NCBI RefSeq assembly: GCF_004137245.1
Contig: NZ_SDWS01000002.1
Span: forward strand, 1 to 64,000
Reading direction: 5' to 3'
DNA from: Nocardioides glacieisoli
GTDB lineage: Bacteria; Actinomycetota; Actinomycetes; Propionibacteriales; Nocardioidaceae
Length of the DNA: 64,000 nucleotides
Shown here: piece after piece, positions 23,698-32,118 of the stretch
Layout: every line of letters starts with the position of its first letter
Position numbering within the stretch: position 1 is the stretch's first letter
The notes under the pieces: model-generated
Database searches by the model: none
What the model saw: only the letters and a program-made list of their open reading frames with translations
Told to the model about the DNA's origin: nothing
Position numbers and translations under genes: made by a program

Positions 23698-24216
23698 GTG
23701 AGTGGCATGGGTCAGGGACCGGAGGACCAGCTGGCAGAGCTGTACGCCACCGCCTGTCCGCGCCTCGTCGGCTACCTGACCGTCCTGATCGGCAACCCGG
23801 CCGACGCGGAGGAGGTCGCCCAGGAGACGTTCGTCCAGGCGCTGCGCCACTGGCGGCGCATTCGTGCGTACGACGACCCCACCGCGTGGCTCTACCGCGT
23901 GGCGACCCGGCTGGCGATCAGCCGCGGCCGTCGTAGCCAGGTAGCCCGGCGCGGACTGGTGCGGCTGCAGGCAGGCGTGCGCGAGCACGACACGTCTGGT
24001 GGCGGGGATGACAACCTCGACCTCGACCTTGACCAAGCGATGGCGAGCCTGACTCCCGAGCACCGCGCCGTCCTGCTCCTCCACCACCTCCACGACCTTT
24101 CCGTCGCCGACGTTGCCCGCGTCCTCGACCTCGCCGAGGGCACCGTGAAGTCCCGCTTGGCCCGCGCCCGGGCGGCCCTGATGCCGCTCCTCGACGACCC
24201 CCGGAGGATCTCGTGA
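23698..24216 (+). CDS. ECF-type RNA polymerase sigma factor
   Basis: The 172-residue protein has sigma region 2 (about 20-85, with NPADAEEVAQETFVQALRHW and the WLYRVATRLA segment) and region 4 (about 115-165, with LTPEHRAVLLLHHLHDLSVADV and AEGTVKSRLARARAAL). It lacks the extra C-terminal domain of ECF41. It overlaps the downstream membrane-anchored gene by 4 bp (GTGA), the usual arrangement for a sigma factor with its anti-sigma partner. The start could also be the ATG at 23707. Target genes are unknown. It is probably autoregulated, as is common for this class, but no autoregulatory promoter was identified by eye. Confidence 0.9.
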   Translation: MSGMGQGPEDQLAELYATACPRLVGYLTVLIGNPADAEEVAQETFVQALRHWRRIRAYDDPTAWLYRVATRLAISRGRRSQVARRGLVRLQAGVREHDTSGGGDDNLDLDLDQAMASLTPEHRAVLLLHHLHDLSVADVARVLDLAEGTVKSRLARARAALMPLLDDPRRIS

Positions 24217-25280
24217 CCGATCCCATCAAGCAGTGGCTCGATGACCGCGTCACCGCCGCCACACCGCCCAGCATCCCGTCGTTCGAGGGCATACGCCGCA
24301 CTGCTCGCACCCGCCGCCGCGCCGTCCTGACCGTGGCGGCGAGCATCGTCGCCGCCGCGGGTGTCGCAGTCGGCGCCTGGGTGCTGGTACCCGCGAGTCA
24401 CGCGCCCGGGCCGTCCGCGCCGACCATCTCAGTGACGACCTCGCCCACGACGGCGCGCCCGGATCCCAGCTTCGACCCCACCGAACCCTTCCCCTCGGGC
24501 CTGGTCGCCCGGCTGCCCGATCGCGACATCGCGCTGCCTGCGGACACGAGCTGCTGGCGCGCGCAGGAGGACTGCCGCAGAGGGCTGCTGCTCTACTCCA
24601 GCGGCGGTCCCGACCTCGGTGAGCAGGACGGGCTCATCTTCTGGTTCGCGCGTCCCGGGTGGACCTTCGCCGCGACCTTCTACGCGGCGGGTCAGACGTG
24701 TCCGCGGGCCACGACGGTGGAGGCGGTGCGCACCGGGCCGCAGTGGTTCCGGCTGTCACCTGCCGACCAGGCCGGAACCTACGAGGTGGACCTCGTCGGC
24801 TCCGGGCCTGAGGGCTCGACCTCGACCCGCTTCACCTGGACCACCACCGCGGACGGTCCGGTGGATCCTCCGACGGGCAATCTCGGCGTCTCCCCGACAT
24901 CCCTCGGGCAGGGCAGCTACTCCCTCGAGCTGATGCTGGCCGACCTCCCCTTCCAGCCGACGGCGGGTGACCTCTCGCCTGTCGCGGAGGTGGGGCTCAC
25001 ACCTCCTGCGCGGCGCGAGCACCGGGTCAGCGTGCCGCTGGTCACGGAGTCGCTCGCCTGTGGGCAGCGCGGCTACCGCGGGTCCTTCTACTACCAGCTG
25101 CTGGACGAGCCGCTCGGGTCCGGCCAGCAGCGGCTGGTCCTCAGCAGCACCCCGGTCGACGTGCGGGTCGCCTTCGACCTGCGCGGCACGACGTACGTCG
25201 GGACCGGCAGGTGGAACGGCGATGGCATCGCGCCGCTGTCCTTCGCCCCGCCGCTGCCGGGTTCCGGAGGGTCAGGGTAG
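24213..25280 (+). CDS. Membrane-anchored partner of ECF sigma factor (anti-sigma-like)
   Basis: The 355-residue protein has a short cytoplasmic N-terminus (about 1-38, ending RTARTRRR), one transmembrane helix (about 39-60), a Ser/Thr/Pro stalk and an extracytoplasmic domain of about 270 residues rich in beta structure with several cysteines (in SCWRAQEDCRR, TCPRA and ACGQRG). The GTG start overlaps the sigma stop, so coupling is tight. The cytoplasmic segment is too short for a full zinc anti-sigma domain, so the anti-sigma role is inferred from gene order and topology. Its end overlaps the convergent FAD-oxidase gene by 9 bp. Confidence 0.7.
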   Translation: MTDPIKQWLDDRVTAATPPSIPSFEGIRRTARTRRRAVLTVAASIVAAAGVAVGAWVLVPASHAPGPSAPTISVTTSPTTARPDPSFDPTEPFPSGLVARLPDRDIALPADTSCWRAQEDCRRGLLLYSSGGPDLGEQDGLIFWFARPGWTFAATFYAAGQTCPRATTVEAVRTGPQWFRLSPADQAGTYEVDLVGSGPEGSTSTRFTWTTTADGPVDPPTGNLGVSPTSLGQGSYSLELMLADLPFQPTAGDLSPVAEVGLTPPARREHRVSVPLVTESLACGQRGYRGSFYYQLLDEPLGSGQQRLVLSSTPVDVRVAFDLRGTTYVGTGRWNGDGIAPLSFAPPLPGSGGSG

Positions 25281-26678
25281 GAGAACGCCCGGGTTCATCA
25301 GGCCCGCGGGGTCGAGCGCGGCCTTGAGGGCCCGCATCAGGTCGACCTCCACCCCGGACTTGTACGACGCCCCCGCGACGGCCTTCGTCCGACCGAGGCC
25401 GTGCTCGGCGCTGATGGAGCCGTGGCCGGCGGCGACCGAGTCGTAGATCGCCGTCGTGAGGTCGGCGGCCGCCGCGCGGAGGTCGTCGTCAAGGCCGACG
25501 GGGGCGCTCAGGTTGTAGTGCAGGTTGCCGTCGCCGACGTGGCCGTAGGTCACCGGACGGACGCCCGGGAGGATCCTGTCGAGCGTCGCCCCGATCGAGG
25601 TCGCCCAGGCCGCGAGGTCGGCGATCGGCAGGGTGACGTCGTGCTTGAGGGTCGCGCCCTCGACCTTCTGCGCCTCCGAGATCCCCTCGCGCAGCGCCCA
25701 CAGCGCGGACCGCTGGGCGGGGCTGCCGGCGATCGCCGCGTCGGTGGCGAGGCCCTCGTCCACGGCGGAGCCGAGGATCGCCTCGAGGGCGTCGTCGAGA
25801 CCACCGTCGGACGAGGCTCCGGCGAGCTCGACGAGGACGTACCACTCGCTCGGCTCGGCCAGCGGATCGCTCGCACCGGGCAGGTGGGCGAGGACGAGGT
25901 CGAGGGCCTGGCGGTTGGCGATCTCGAAGGTGGCGAGGTGGGCCCCCGCGTGCTGCTGGGCGGTCCCGAGCAGCGACACCGCGGCGTCGACCGACGGGAC
26001 GGCGACCCAGGCCGTGGCGTGGCGAGGGGTGGCGGGGAAGAGCCGCAGGACAGCGCCGGTGATCACGCCGAGCGTGCCCTCCGAGCCGACGAAGAGCTGG
26101 GTGAGGTCGTAGCCGGTGTTGTCCTTGCGCAGCGCACGCAGGCCGTCCCAGACCCGGCCGTCGGGCAGGACGACCTCCAGGCCGAGCACCAGCTCGCGGG
26201 TCATCCCGTAGCGCAGGACCGCCGTGCCGCCGGCGTTGGTGGCGAGGTTGCCGCCGATCGTGCAGCTGCCCTCCGACCCTAGCGACATCGGGAAGAGCCG
26301 CCCTGCGTCCGAGGCCGCGGCCTGCACGTCGGCGAGCACGACGCCCGCGTCGACGGTGATGGTGCCGGCGACCGGGTCCACGTCTCGCACCCTGCGCATC
26401 CGGCCCAGCGACACCACGACCTGGTCGCCGGATCCGTCCGGGACGCCACCGCCGACGAGGCCGGTGTTGCCGCCCTGCGGCACGATCGCGACCCCGGCCT
26501 CGTGGCACGCGGTCACCACGGCGGCCACCTCGTCCGTCGAGCCGGGCCGCACCACGGCCAGGGCCCGGCCGGCGTGGACGCCCGTCCAGTCGACGACGTA
26601 CGCGCCGGTGTCGGCGTCGTCGGTCAGGACCTGGTCGGCGCCGACGGCCGTGCGCAGGTGGTCGAGCAGGTCGGTCAC
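25272..26678 (-). CDS. FAD-linked oxidase, GlcD/D-2-hydroxyacid dehydrogenase type
   Basis: The 468-residue flavoprotein should oxidise a D-2-hydroxyacid such as lactate, glycolate or 2-hydroxyglutarate. It contains the PCMH FAD-binding domain (PQGGNTGLVGG at about 67-77 and GSEGSCTIGGNLATNAGG at about 132-149) and the C-terminal substrate domain (YGHVGDGNLHYN and AEHGLGRTK near the end), both typical of the family. Length matches GlcD (about 450-500). The GTG at 26678 faces, across 32 bp, a divergent NAD-dependent 2-hydroxyacid dehydrogenase gene, so the two could share control. The electron acceptor is not visible. Confidence 0.92.
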   Translation of the reverse strand: MTDLLDHLRTAVGADQVLTDDADTGAYVVDWTGVHAGRALAVVRPGSTDEVAAVVTACHEAGVAIVPQGGNTGLVGGGVPDGSGDQVVVSLGRMRRVRDVDPVAGTITVDAGVVLADVQAAASDAGRLFPMSLGSEGSCTIGGNLATNAGGTAVLRYGMTRELVLGLEVVLPDGRVWDGLRALRKDNTGYDLTQLFVGSEGTLGVITGAVLRLFPATPRHATAWVAVPSVDAAVSLLGTAQQHAGAHLATFEIANRQALDLVLAHLPGASDPLAEPSEWYVLVELAGASSDGGLDDALEAILGSAVDEGLATDAAIAGSPAQRSALWALREGISEAQKVEGATLKHDVTLPIADLAAWATSIGATLDRILPGVRPVTYGHVGDGNLHYNLSAPVGLDDDLRAAAADLTTAIYDSVAAGHGSISAEHGLGRTKAVAGASYKSGVEVDLMRALKAALDPAGLMNPGVLLP

Positions 26679-26710
26679 GGGTTCTCCTTCGTCGAGGCCA
26701 TGATGGCCCG

Positions 26711-27646
26711 GTGACCTCCGACGCCCCGCACCCGGTCCGTGTCGTCCAGCTCGGCGGGCTGATGCCCTTCGTGCGCGAGTGGCTCGTGGAGCGGTACGCC
26801 GCCCCGGTGCTCGACGAGCTCGCGGATCCGTCCGGGATCGAGGTTGCGGTCGTCGGTGGCGGCGCCCCGGCAGGCGTGGCCGAGATGGACGCGCTGCCCG
26901 ACCTGCGGGCGATCGTGAACTTCGGCGTCGGCTACGACAACGTCGACGTGGCCGAGGCCTCGCGTCGCGGGATCGTCGTGTCGAACACCCCCGACGTGCT
27001 GACCGACGCGGTCGCCGACCTCGCCGTCTTCCTGGTCGTCGACGTGCTGCGCGGGCTCACGGCCGCGGACCGCTTCGTCCGGAGCGGTGCGTGGGGTCGC
27101 GGCGAGAGGTTCCCGCTGACCCGCGACGTGCGCGGGGCGGTGGTTGGGATCCTGGGGCTCGGCCGCATCGGCACCGCAGCGGCGGAGCGGCTGGAGTCCT
27201 TCGGGGCCGAGGTGCACTACCACTCGCGCAACCTCAAGGACGTGGCCTGGACCTACCACGCGAGCGCGGTCGAGCTCGCGGCTGCGAGCGACGTGCTCGT
27301 GGTGCTCACACCGGGTGGCGCCGGCACCGAGGGCCTCGTCGACGCCGCCGTCCTCGATGCGCTCGGGCCGGACGGCTACCTGGTCAACGTCGCCCGCGGC
27401 TCGGTCGTGGACGAGGACGCGCTGGTCGCCGCGCTGGAGGAGGGGCGCCTCGCCGGCGCCGGGCTGGACGTCTTCGCCGACGAGCCGCACGTGCCCGACG
27501 CGCTGCTGGCCCGGGACGACGTGGTGCTGCTGCCGCACGTGGGGAGCGCGACCAGGCAGACGCGAGAAGGAATGGGCCGGGTCGTGCTCGACAACGTCGA
27601 TGCCTTCCTCCAGCGGGGGGAGCTCATCACGCGGGTGGACGGCTGA
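26711..27646 (+). CDS. NAD(P)-dependent D-2-hydroxyacid dehydrogenase
   Basis: The 311-residue protein interconverts a D-2-hydroxyacid and a 2-oxoacid, possibly as a glyoxylate/hydroxypyruvate-type reductase. The NAD-binding loop is GILGLGRIGTAAAERL (about 146-161), and the signature NVARGSVVDEDALVAAL holds the catalytic arginine. The catalytic histidine lies in LLPHVGSAT (about 279-287), with the acidic partner in FADEPHVPD. The GTG start has CATGAT 6 nt upstream. The divergent FAD-linked oxidase shares the 32-bp promoter region. The substrate cannot be fixed. Confidence 0.92.
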   Translation: MTSDAPHPVRVVQLGGLMPFVREWLVERYAAPVLDELADPSGIEVAVVGGGAPAGVAEMDALPDLRAIVNFGVGYDNVDVAEASRRGIVVSNTPDVLTDAVADLAVFLVVDVLRGLTAADRFVRSGAWGRGERFPLTRDVRGAVVGILGLGRIGTAAAERLESFGAEVHYHSRNLKDVAWTYHASAVELAAASDVLVVLTPGGAGTEGLVDAAVLDALGPDGYLVNVARGSVVDEDALVAALEEGRLAGAGLDVFADEPHVPDALLARDDVVLLPHVGSATRQTREGMGRVVLDNVDAFLQRGELITRVDG

Positions 27647-27746
27647 CGACTGCGACTCGAGGCCTGCGAGTTCGCGCGATTCGTTCCCCTGCGCCCGCTC
27701 ATCTGTTTGGGTGGGGCAGACGCCGCGACGGACGGCAGGGGGTTCA

Positions 27747-29537
27747 GTGGCAGAAGCAGCAGGTACGGAGCAGCAGGACGTCGCTCCGTGGATGGACGAG
27801 CAGACACGACAGCATCTCCAGGTGCTCGTCGAGAGCGTCGCGACCCTGGCCGGCTTCGAGCAGTCCGCCATCACCCTGCGGCGGTGCCGCGACTACCTGA
27901 TCCTCGTTGCCGCCGGCGTCGAGGAGGGCTTCGTCGGCACCCGCGTGCCGCTGGAGGCCATGGAGGAGGAGATGTCGCGCGCCGACGACTGGGGCGCGTG
28001 GCGCTACGTCCCGCACGAGCGCGCGAGCGCGGAGGTGCTGGCCTACAGCCACATCCCCGACACGGTCCCGCTCGACGTCGAGGACGCCTGGCACCCGCTC
28101 GACATGTTGTTCGCGCCGCTCCACGACGACGACGGTGTGCTGCGCGGGCTGCTGTCGGTCGACAGCCCCCGCAACGGTCGCAAGCCCGGCCCCGAGCAGC
28201 TTGCCGTGCTCACCCAGTACGCCGGTGTGGCGCGCACCCTGGTGCTGCTCGCGCTGGAGCGCGAGAGCCTGGCCGAGCAGGTTCGGATCACCGGCGAGGC
28301 GCGCCAGATCGTGCGCCGCGCGCTCGGCGAGCCCTCGCTCGAGCTGGTGCTGGAGGCATGCCGGGCAGCGGTCACGGAGTGCTTCGGCGCGATCGGCATG
28401 TGGCTGACGGCGTTCGTCGAGGACGGCGAGCACGCCATGACGTCGTACGCCGTGGGCAGCGACGAGACGCCACCCTTCTCCGAGATCGACGACGTCGTGA
28501 TCCGGCTGGCCCACCGCTACTGGACGGACCAGTACGTCGCGCACTTCTCGCACTCGCACGCCGACCAGCCCGGACTGCCCGCGGCGGACGCGGAGCGGCT
28601 CCTCGTCTTCCTCGACCGGATCGGGATCGGGTCGGTGCTGTTCGTGCCGCTCGGCGCCGGGCCGGAGTGCCTCGGCTTCCTCGTGCTGACCCGGATCAGG
28701 GACACCCCCGAGTGGACGACCGTCGAGCGCGAGGCCGCGCTCGACATCGGCCGCGACCTGGGCCGCGCGGTCGCCAACGCCCGGCAGCTCGCACAGGAAC
28801 GGGCGGTCGCCGACCACCTGCGACGCATCGACGGCTATCGCATGGAGATGGTCAACACCCTCGGCCACGAGCTGCGCACCCCGCTCTTCTCGATGACGGC
28901 GAACCTCGAGCTGCTCGACGTGGACAACCTCGGTCCCGAGGACCAGCGCTCCGTCGCTGCGGCGAGCCGCGGCGCCGAGCGGATGCGGGCCGTGATCGAG
29001 GACCTGCTGACGATGGCGCAGGTCGCCGACCCGCAGCGCGAGTTCGTTCCCGAGATGGTCGACCTGCGCCAGGTCCTCCTCGACGTCGCCGAGGAGTGCC
29101 ACCACGCCGCGGCCGCGAAGTCGCAGGACTGCCGCGTGGAGGCCCCTGAGGAGCCCATCCTGGTCGCCGGCAGGTCCGACGAGCTGCACCGCATGCTCGC
29201 CAACCTCGCGAGCAACGCGATCAAGTACTCGCCCGAGGGCGCGGCGATCGACGTACGCCTCACGGCGACCGACGACGTCGTCCGGGTCGCCTTCGCCGAC
29301 TCGGGCATCGGGATCTCCGAGCGCGACCAGCGGGACCTGTTCCGCGAGTTCTTCCGCTCCACCAACCCCCACGCCCTCGCCCGGCCCGGGACCGGCATGG
29401 GGCTCGCGATCGTGGATCGCATCGTGCGACGCCACTCCGGGCAGATCGACGTGGCGTCGCAGCTCGGTCAGGGGACCACGGTGTCGGTGACCCTGCCCGC
29501 CTTCGACGCCGCCCTCAGCGGAGGACCATCGTCATGA
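27747..29537 (+). CDS. GAF-domain sensor histidine kinase (orphan)
   Basis: The 596-residue soluble kinase has two GAF-like sensor domains (about 20-180 and 190-345), a HisKA dimerisation domain with the phospho-acceptor H374 in LGHELRTPLF, and a HATPase_c domain with N-box LANLASNAIKYSPEG (about 485-500), G1 FADSGIGIS and G2 GTGMGLAIV. No transmembrane helix is seen, so the signal is intracellular, perhaps redox or a small ligand. GTG 27747 follows GGCAGGGGG. No response-regulator gene is adjacent, so its partner is elsewhere. Its 3' end overlaps the convergent GNAT gene by 23 bp. Confidence 0.92.
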   Translation: MAEAAGTEQQDVAPWMDEQTRQHLQVLVESVATLAGFEQSAITLRRCRDYLILVAAGVEEGFVGTRVPLEAMEEEMSRADDWGAWRYVPHERASAEVLAYSHIPDTVPLDVEDAWHPLDMLFAPLHDDDGVLRGLLSVDSPRNGRKPGPEQLAVLTQYAGVARTLVLLALERESLAEQVRITGEARQIVRRALGEPSLELVLEACRAAVTECFGAIGMWLTAFVEDGEHAMTSYAVGSDETPPFSEIDDVVIRLAHRYWTDQYVAHFSHSHADQPGLPAADAERLLVFLDRIGIGSVLFVPLGAGPECLGFLVLTRIRDTPEWTTVEREAALDIGRDLGRAVANARQLAQERAVADHLRRIDGYRMEMVNTLGHELRTPLFSMTANLELLDVDNLGPEDQRSVAAASRGAERMRAVIEDLLTMAQVADPQREFVPEMVDLRQVLLDVAEECHHAAAAKSQDCRVEAPEEPILVAGRSDELHRMLANLASNAIKYSPEGAAIDVRLTATDDVVRVAFADSGIGISERDQRDLFREFFRSTNPHALARPGTGMGLAIVDRIVRRHSGQIDVASQLGQGTTVSVTLPAFDAALSGGPSS

Positions 29538-29973
29538 AGGTGCTGTTCGGGTCGACGACGTAGGACCCGAACGGCTCGCAAGCCACGAAGCCGGCCGCGG
29601 CGTAGAACCTGCGCGCCGGCACGAAGAAGTCCATGCTGCCGGTCTCCAGCGACACCCGCTCGACACCCCGCTCGCGCGCATCGGCCAGGACGTGGGTGAG
29701 CATGCGGCCTGCGACGCCGGTGCCGCGGCGCGCCGGATCGGTGCGCATGCTCTTGAGCTCCTCGTGCCGGTCGTCGATCGCCGCGAGGGCCGCGGTGCCG
29801 ACGATCGTGTCGTCCGCCGTCGCCACCCAGAGGCGTACCTGCTCTCCCTGCAGCGCGCCGAGGTCGAGCGCGTGCCGGCTCTCGGGCGGGGCCGTCGGCT
29901 CCATGTCGTCGAGGTGCGCCTGGAGGAACGCTGCCAGCGCCGGGTCGGCGAAGTCGGCGCGGGTGATCTGCAC
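29515..29973 (-). CDS. GNAT-family N-acetyltransferase
   Basis: The 152-residue single-domain acetyltransferase carries the acetyl-CoA loop as RRGTGVAGRMLTHVL (about 84-98), after the strand ELKSMRTDPA, and the C-terminal FYAAAGFVACEPF segment of GNAT folds. Length fits the family. GTG 29973 is used because it gives the typical first strand (QITRADFAD); longer frames run antisense through the hemerythrin gene. The substrate is unknown. It lies divergently next to the hemerythrin gene and overlaps the histidine kinase end by 23 bp. Confidence 0.85.
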   Translation of the reverse strand: MQITRADFADPALAAFLQAHLDDMEPTAPPESRHALDLGALQGEQVRLWVATADDTIVGTAALAAIDDRHEELKSMRTDPARRGTGVAGRMLTHVLADARERGVERVSLETGSMDFFVPARRFYAAAGFVACEPFGSYVVDPNSTFMTMVLR

Positions 29974-29997
29974 GGGTCCGATTCTGTCCGACCCCGC

Positions 29998-30021
29998 GTT
30001 GCCGTCGCAGGGTTGGGGTAC
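29998..30021 (+). promoter_or_regulatory. Possible SigB/SigF-type promoter before hemerythrin gene
   Basis: GTTGCC (29998-30003) and GGGTAC (30016-30021) with 12-nt spacing resemble stress-sigma promoters (GTTT...GGGTAT). The -35 match is partial. Confidence 0.35.
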
Positions 30022-30058
30022 GGGACGTGCACACGTCCACTCGACCAGGAGGCACCCC

Positions 30059-30559
30059 ATTTCCACTGACGCCATCGTCATGCTCAAGGACGACCACAAG
30101 CAGATCCGCAAGGTCTTCCGCGACTTCCAGGCAGCGGGCGACGGGGCCGCGGTCCGCAAGGGCAAGCTGGTCGACACGATGATCCAGCTGCTCACTCAGC
30201 ACACCTACATCGAGAACGAAGTGATGTATCCCCGGGTTCGCGCCCTGCTGCCTGACCTCGAGGACGACGTTCTCGAGTCCTATGAAGAGCACCACGTCGC
30301 GGACGTCCTCGTCATGGAGCTCTCGGCGATGAAGGCCACCGACGAGCGCTTCGACGCGAAGACGACTGTGCTCATCGAGAACGTCGAGCACCACATGGAC
30401 GAGGAGGAGCAGGACTGGTTCCCCAAGGTCCGTGCGGGGCTGGGGCGCAAGCAGCTGCAGGAGATCGGCGAGGAGATGGTGGCCGCGAAGAAGAAGGCGC
30501 CGAAGAAGCCCTCGCAGCCGAGCGCCCTCAAGAAGACGGTCGACGCCGTCCTGTCCTGA
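30059..30559 (+). CDS. Hemerythrin-domain protein, apparent ATT start
   Basis: The 166-residue four-helix protein should bind a di-iron centre through its histidines and acids: DDHKQIRK, HTYIENEVMYP, EEHHVADVL and VEHHMDEEEQDWFP supply the H, H-x3-E, H-H and H-x3-E-like ligands. A Lys/Pro/Ala-rich tail (about 137-166) follows. It may sense or carry O2 or NO. The expected N-terminus of this family is M-S-x-D-A-I-V-x-L-K-x-D-H-K; here the matching codon is ATT (30059), with AGGAGG 6 nt upstream. The next ATG (30080) would remove the conserved start and spoil the ribosome-site spacing. Confidence 0.85.
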   Translation: MSTDAIVMLKDDHKQIRKVFRDFQAAGDGAAVRKGKLVDTMIQLLTQHTYIENEVMYPRVRALLPDLEDDVLESYEEHHVADVLVMELSAMKATDERFDAKTTVLIENVEHHMDEEEQDWFPKVRAGLGRKQLQEIGEEMVAAKKKAPKKPSQPSALKKTVDAVLS

Positions 30560-30613
30560 TCCTGTGCCGCGTCCTGCATGGACGCGCACCCGGGCAGGTG
30601 CCACGGTGGGTCC

Positions 30614-31990
30614 ATGACTCGCCGGCTCGACGTTGACTACCTCGTGGTGGGTGCCGGCGCGATGGGGATGGGGTTCGTCGACACGCTCGTCGACCACTCC
30701 CCGTCCGCGCACGTGGCGGTGGTGGACCGGCGGCACGCGGCCGGCGGCCACTGGCTGGAGGACTATCCCTTCGTCCGGCTCCACCAGTCGTCGACGTTCT
30801 ACGGCGTCGCGTCGTCGGTGCTCTCCGGAGGTCGAGTGCAGGAGCGCGGACCCGAGGCGGGCCTCCAGGTGCGGGCGTCGCAGCCGGAGATCGTCGCCTA
30901 CTACGCGGAGCAGGTCGAGCGGCTCCGCCAGACCGGCCGGGTCGAGGTGCTCACCGGCACCTCGTACTCCGACCGGACCGTCGTGTCGCGGATCTCCGGG
31001 CAGACGTGGCGGGTTCCCGACTCGTGCCGGATCGTGAACGCGCACTACCTCGCGCCGAGCATCCCGGCCGAGTCGTCCCCGCCCTTCGCCGTTGCCGACG
31101 ACGCGCGCGTGGTCACGGTCAACGACGTCGTCCGGCTGGAAGAGGCGCCGAGCCAGTACGTCGTCGTCGGCTCGGGGAAGACCGCCACCGACGCCTGCGT
31201 GTGGCTGCTGGGCCAGGGCGTCGACCCGGGCGCGATCTGCTGGGTGCGGCCGCGTGAGCCGTGGATGCTCAACCGGGCGCTGATCCAGCCGGACCCGTCG
31301 GTGTACCTCGGCGTCCCGGCGACGATGTACGAGGCGGCCATCGCGTCGTCGTCGCTCGACGAGGTCTTCCTCCGGCTCGAGGAGGCCGGCGTGATGATGC
31401 GGATCGACCGGTCCATCACTCCGACGATGGCCAAGTCGCCGACCCTCGGCGAGTGGGAGCTCGAGCTGCTGCGATCGATCGAGGACGTCGTACGCCACGG
31501 GCACCTGCGGTCGGTCTCGCGCGGTCTGCTGTCCTTCGCCGACGGCTCGTCGGTGAAGGTCGCGGACGACGCGGTGGTCGTGCACTGCGCGGCCGACGGG
31601 CTGAAGAACCCGCCGCTGGTGCCGATCTGGGACGGCCCGACCATCACCATCCAGCCCGTGCGCGCGGGCTTCCCGTGCTTCGGCGCCGCCATCACCGGCT
31701 ACGTCGAGGCGACCCGGCGCGACGACGGCGAGAAGAACCGCCTGTGCCCGCCCTCGCGCTTCGGCAACTCCCTCGCGCAGTGGGCGGAGATGAACGTCCG
31801 CGGCGCCCGCGCCGCGATGGCCTTCGGCGCCGAGCCCGACATCGCGGCCTGGGCCAACACGGTTGCGGTGAATCCCGCGCGGATCCCTGCGGGGTACTCG
31901 TCCCCGGCCCTGGACGCCGTCCGCGAGCGTCTGGCGGCGGTGACCACGCCCGGCATCGCCGCGCTCGAGCGGCTGATGGTGTCCGGCTGA
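30614..31990 (+). CDS. FAD/NAD(P)-dependent oxidoreductase
   Basis: The 458-residue flavoprotein starts with YLVVGAGAMGMGFVDTLV (about 8-25), the first dinucleotide fold, and has a second site VVGSGKTATDACVWLLG (about 178-194). The overall pattern resembles flavin monooxygenase-like or thioredoxin-reductase-like proteins with an NAD(P) domain inserted in the FAD domain. The substrate and the partner are unknown. The ATG at 30614 has CACGGT 6 nt upstream. It lies between the hemerythrin and SDR genes in the same orientation and is followed by a strong hairpin. Confidence 0.8.
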   Translation: MTRRLDVDYLVVGAGAMGMGFVDTLVDHSPSAHVAVVDRRHAAGGHWLEDYPFVRLHQSSTFYGVASSVLSGGRVQERGPEAGLQVRASQPEIVAYYAEQVERLRQTGRVEVLTGTSYSDRTVVSRISGQTWRVPDSCRIVNAHYLAPSIPAESSPPFAVADDARVVTVNDVVRLEEAPSQYVVVGSGKTATDACVWLLGQGVDPGAICWVRPREPWMLNRALIQPDPSVYLGVPATMYEAAIASSSLDEVFLRLEEAGVMMRIDRSITPTMAKSPTLGEWELELLRSIEDVVRHGHLRSVSRGLLSFADGSSVKVADDAVVVHCAADGLKNPPLVPIWDGPTITIQPVRAGFPCFGAAITGYVEATRRDDGEKNRLCPPSRFGNSLAQWAEMNVRGARAAMAFGAEPDIAAWANTVAVNPARIPAGYSSPALDAVRERLAAVTTPGIAALERLMVSG

Positions 31991-31995
31991 GCTCG

Positions 31996-32043
31996 GGACG
32001 TCATACGGAAGGGGCAACCGCTTGCCCCGTCTGTATGACGTCC
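31996..32043 (+). terminator. Strong hairpin terminator
   Basis: GGACGTCATAC (31996-32006) pairs with GTATGACGTCC (32033-32043), and an inner stem GGGGCAA/TTGCCCC surrounds a 4-nt loop. It starts 6 nt after the flavoprotein stop and should end that transcript ahead of the SDR gene. Confidence 0.75.
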
Positions 32044-32118
32044 GGCGGCGGCGGTCTCGCATCGTGTGTCGAAGCTCGGGTACAGCCTGTCGAACCGACC
32101 CGAGACGGAGGCAGACCG

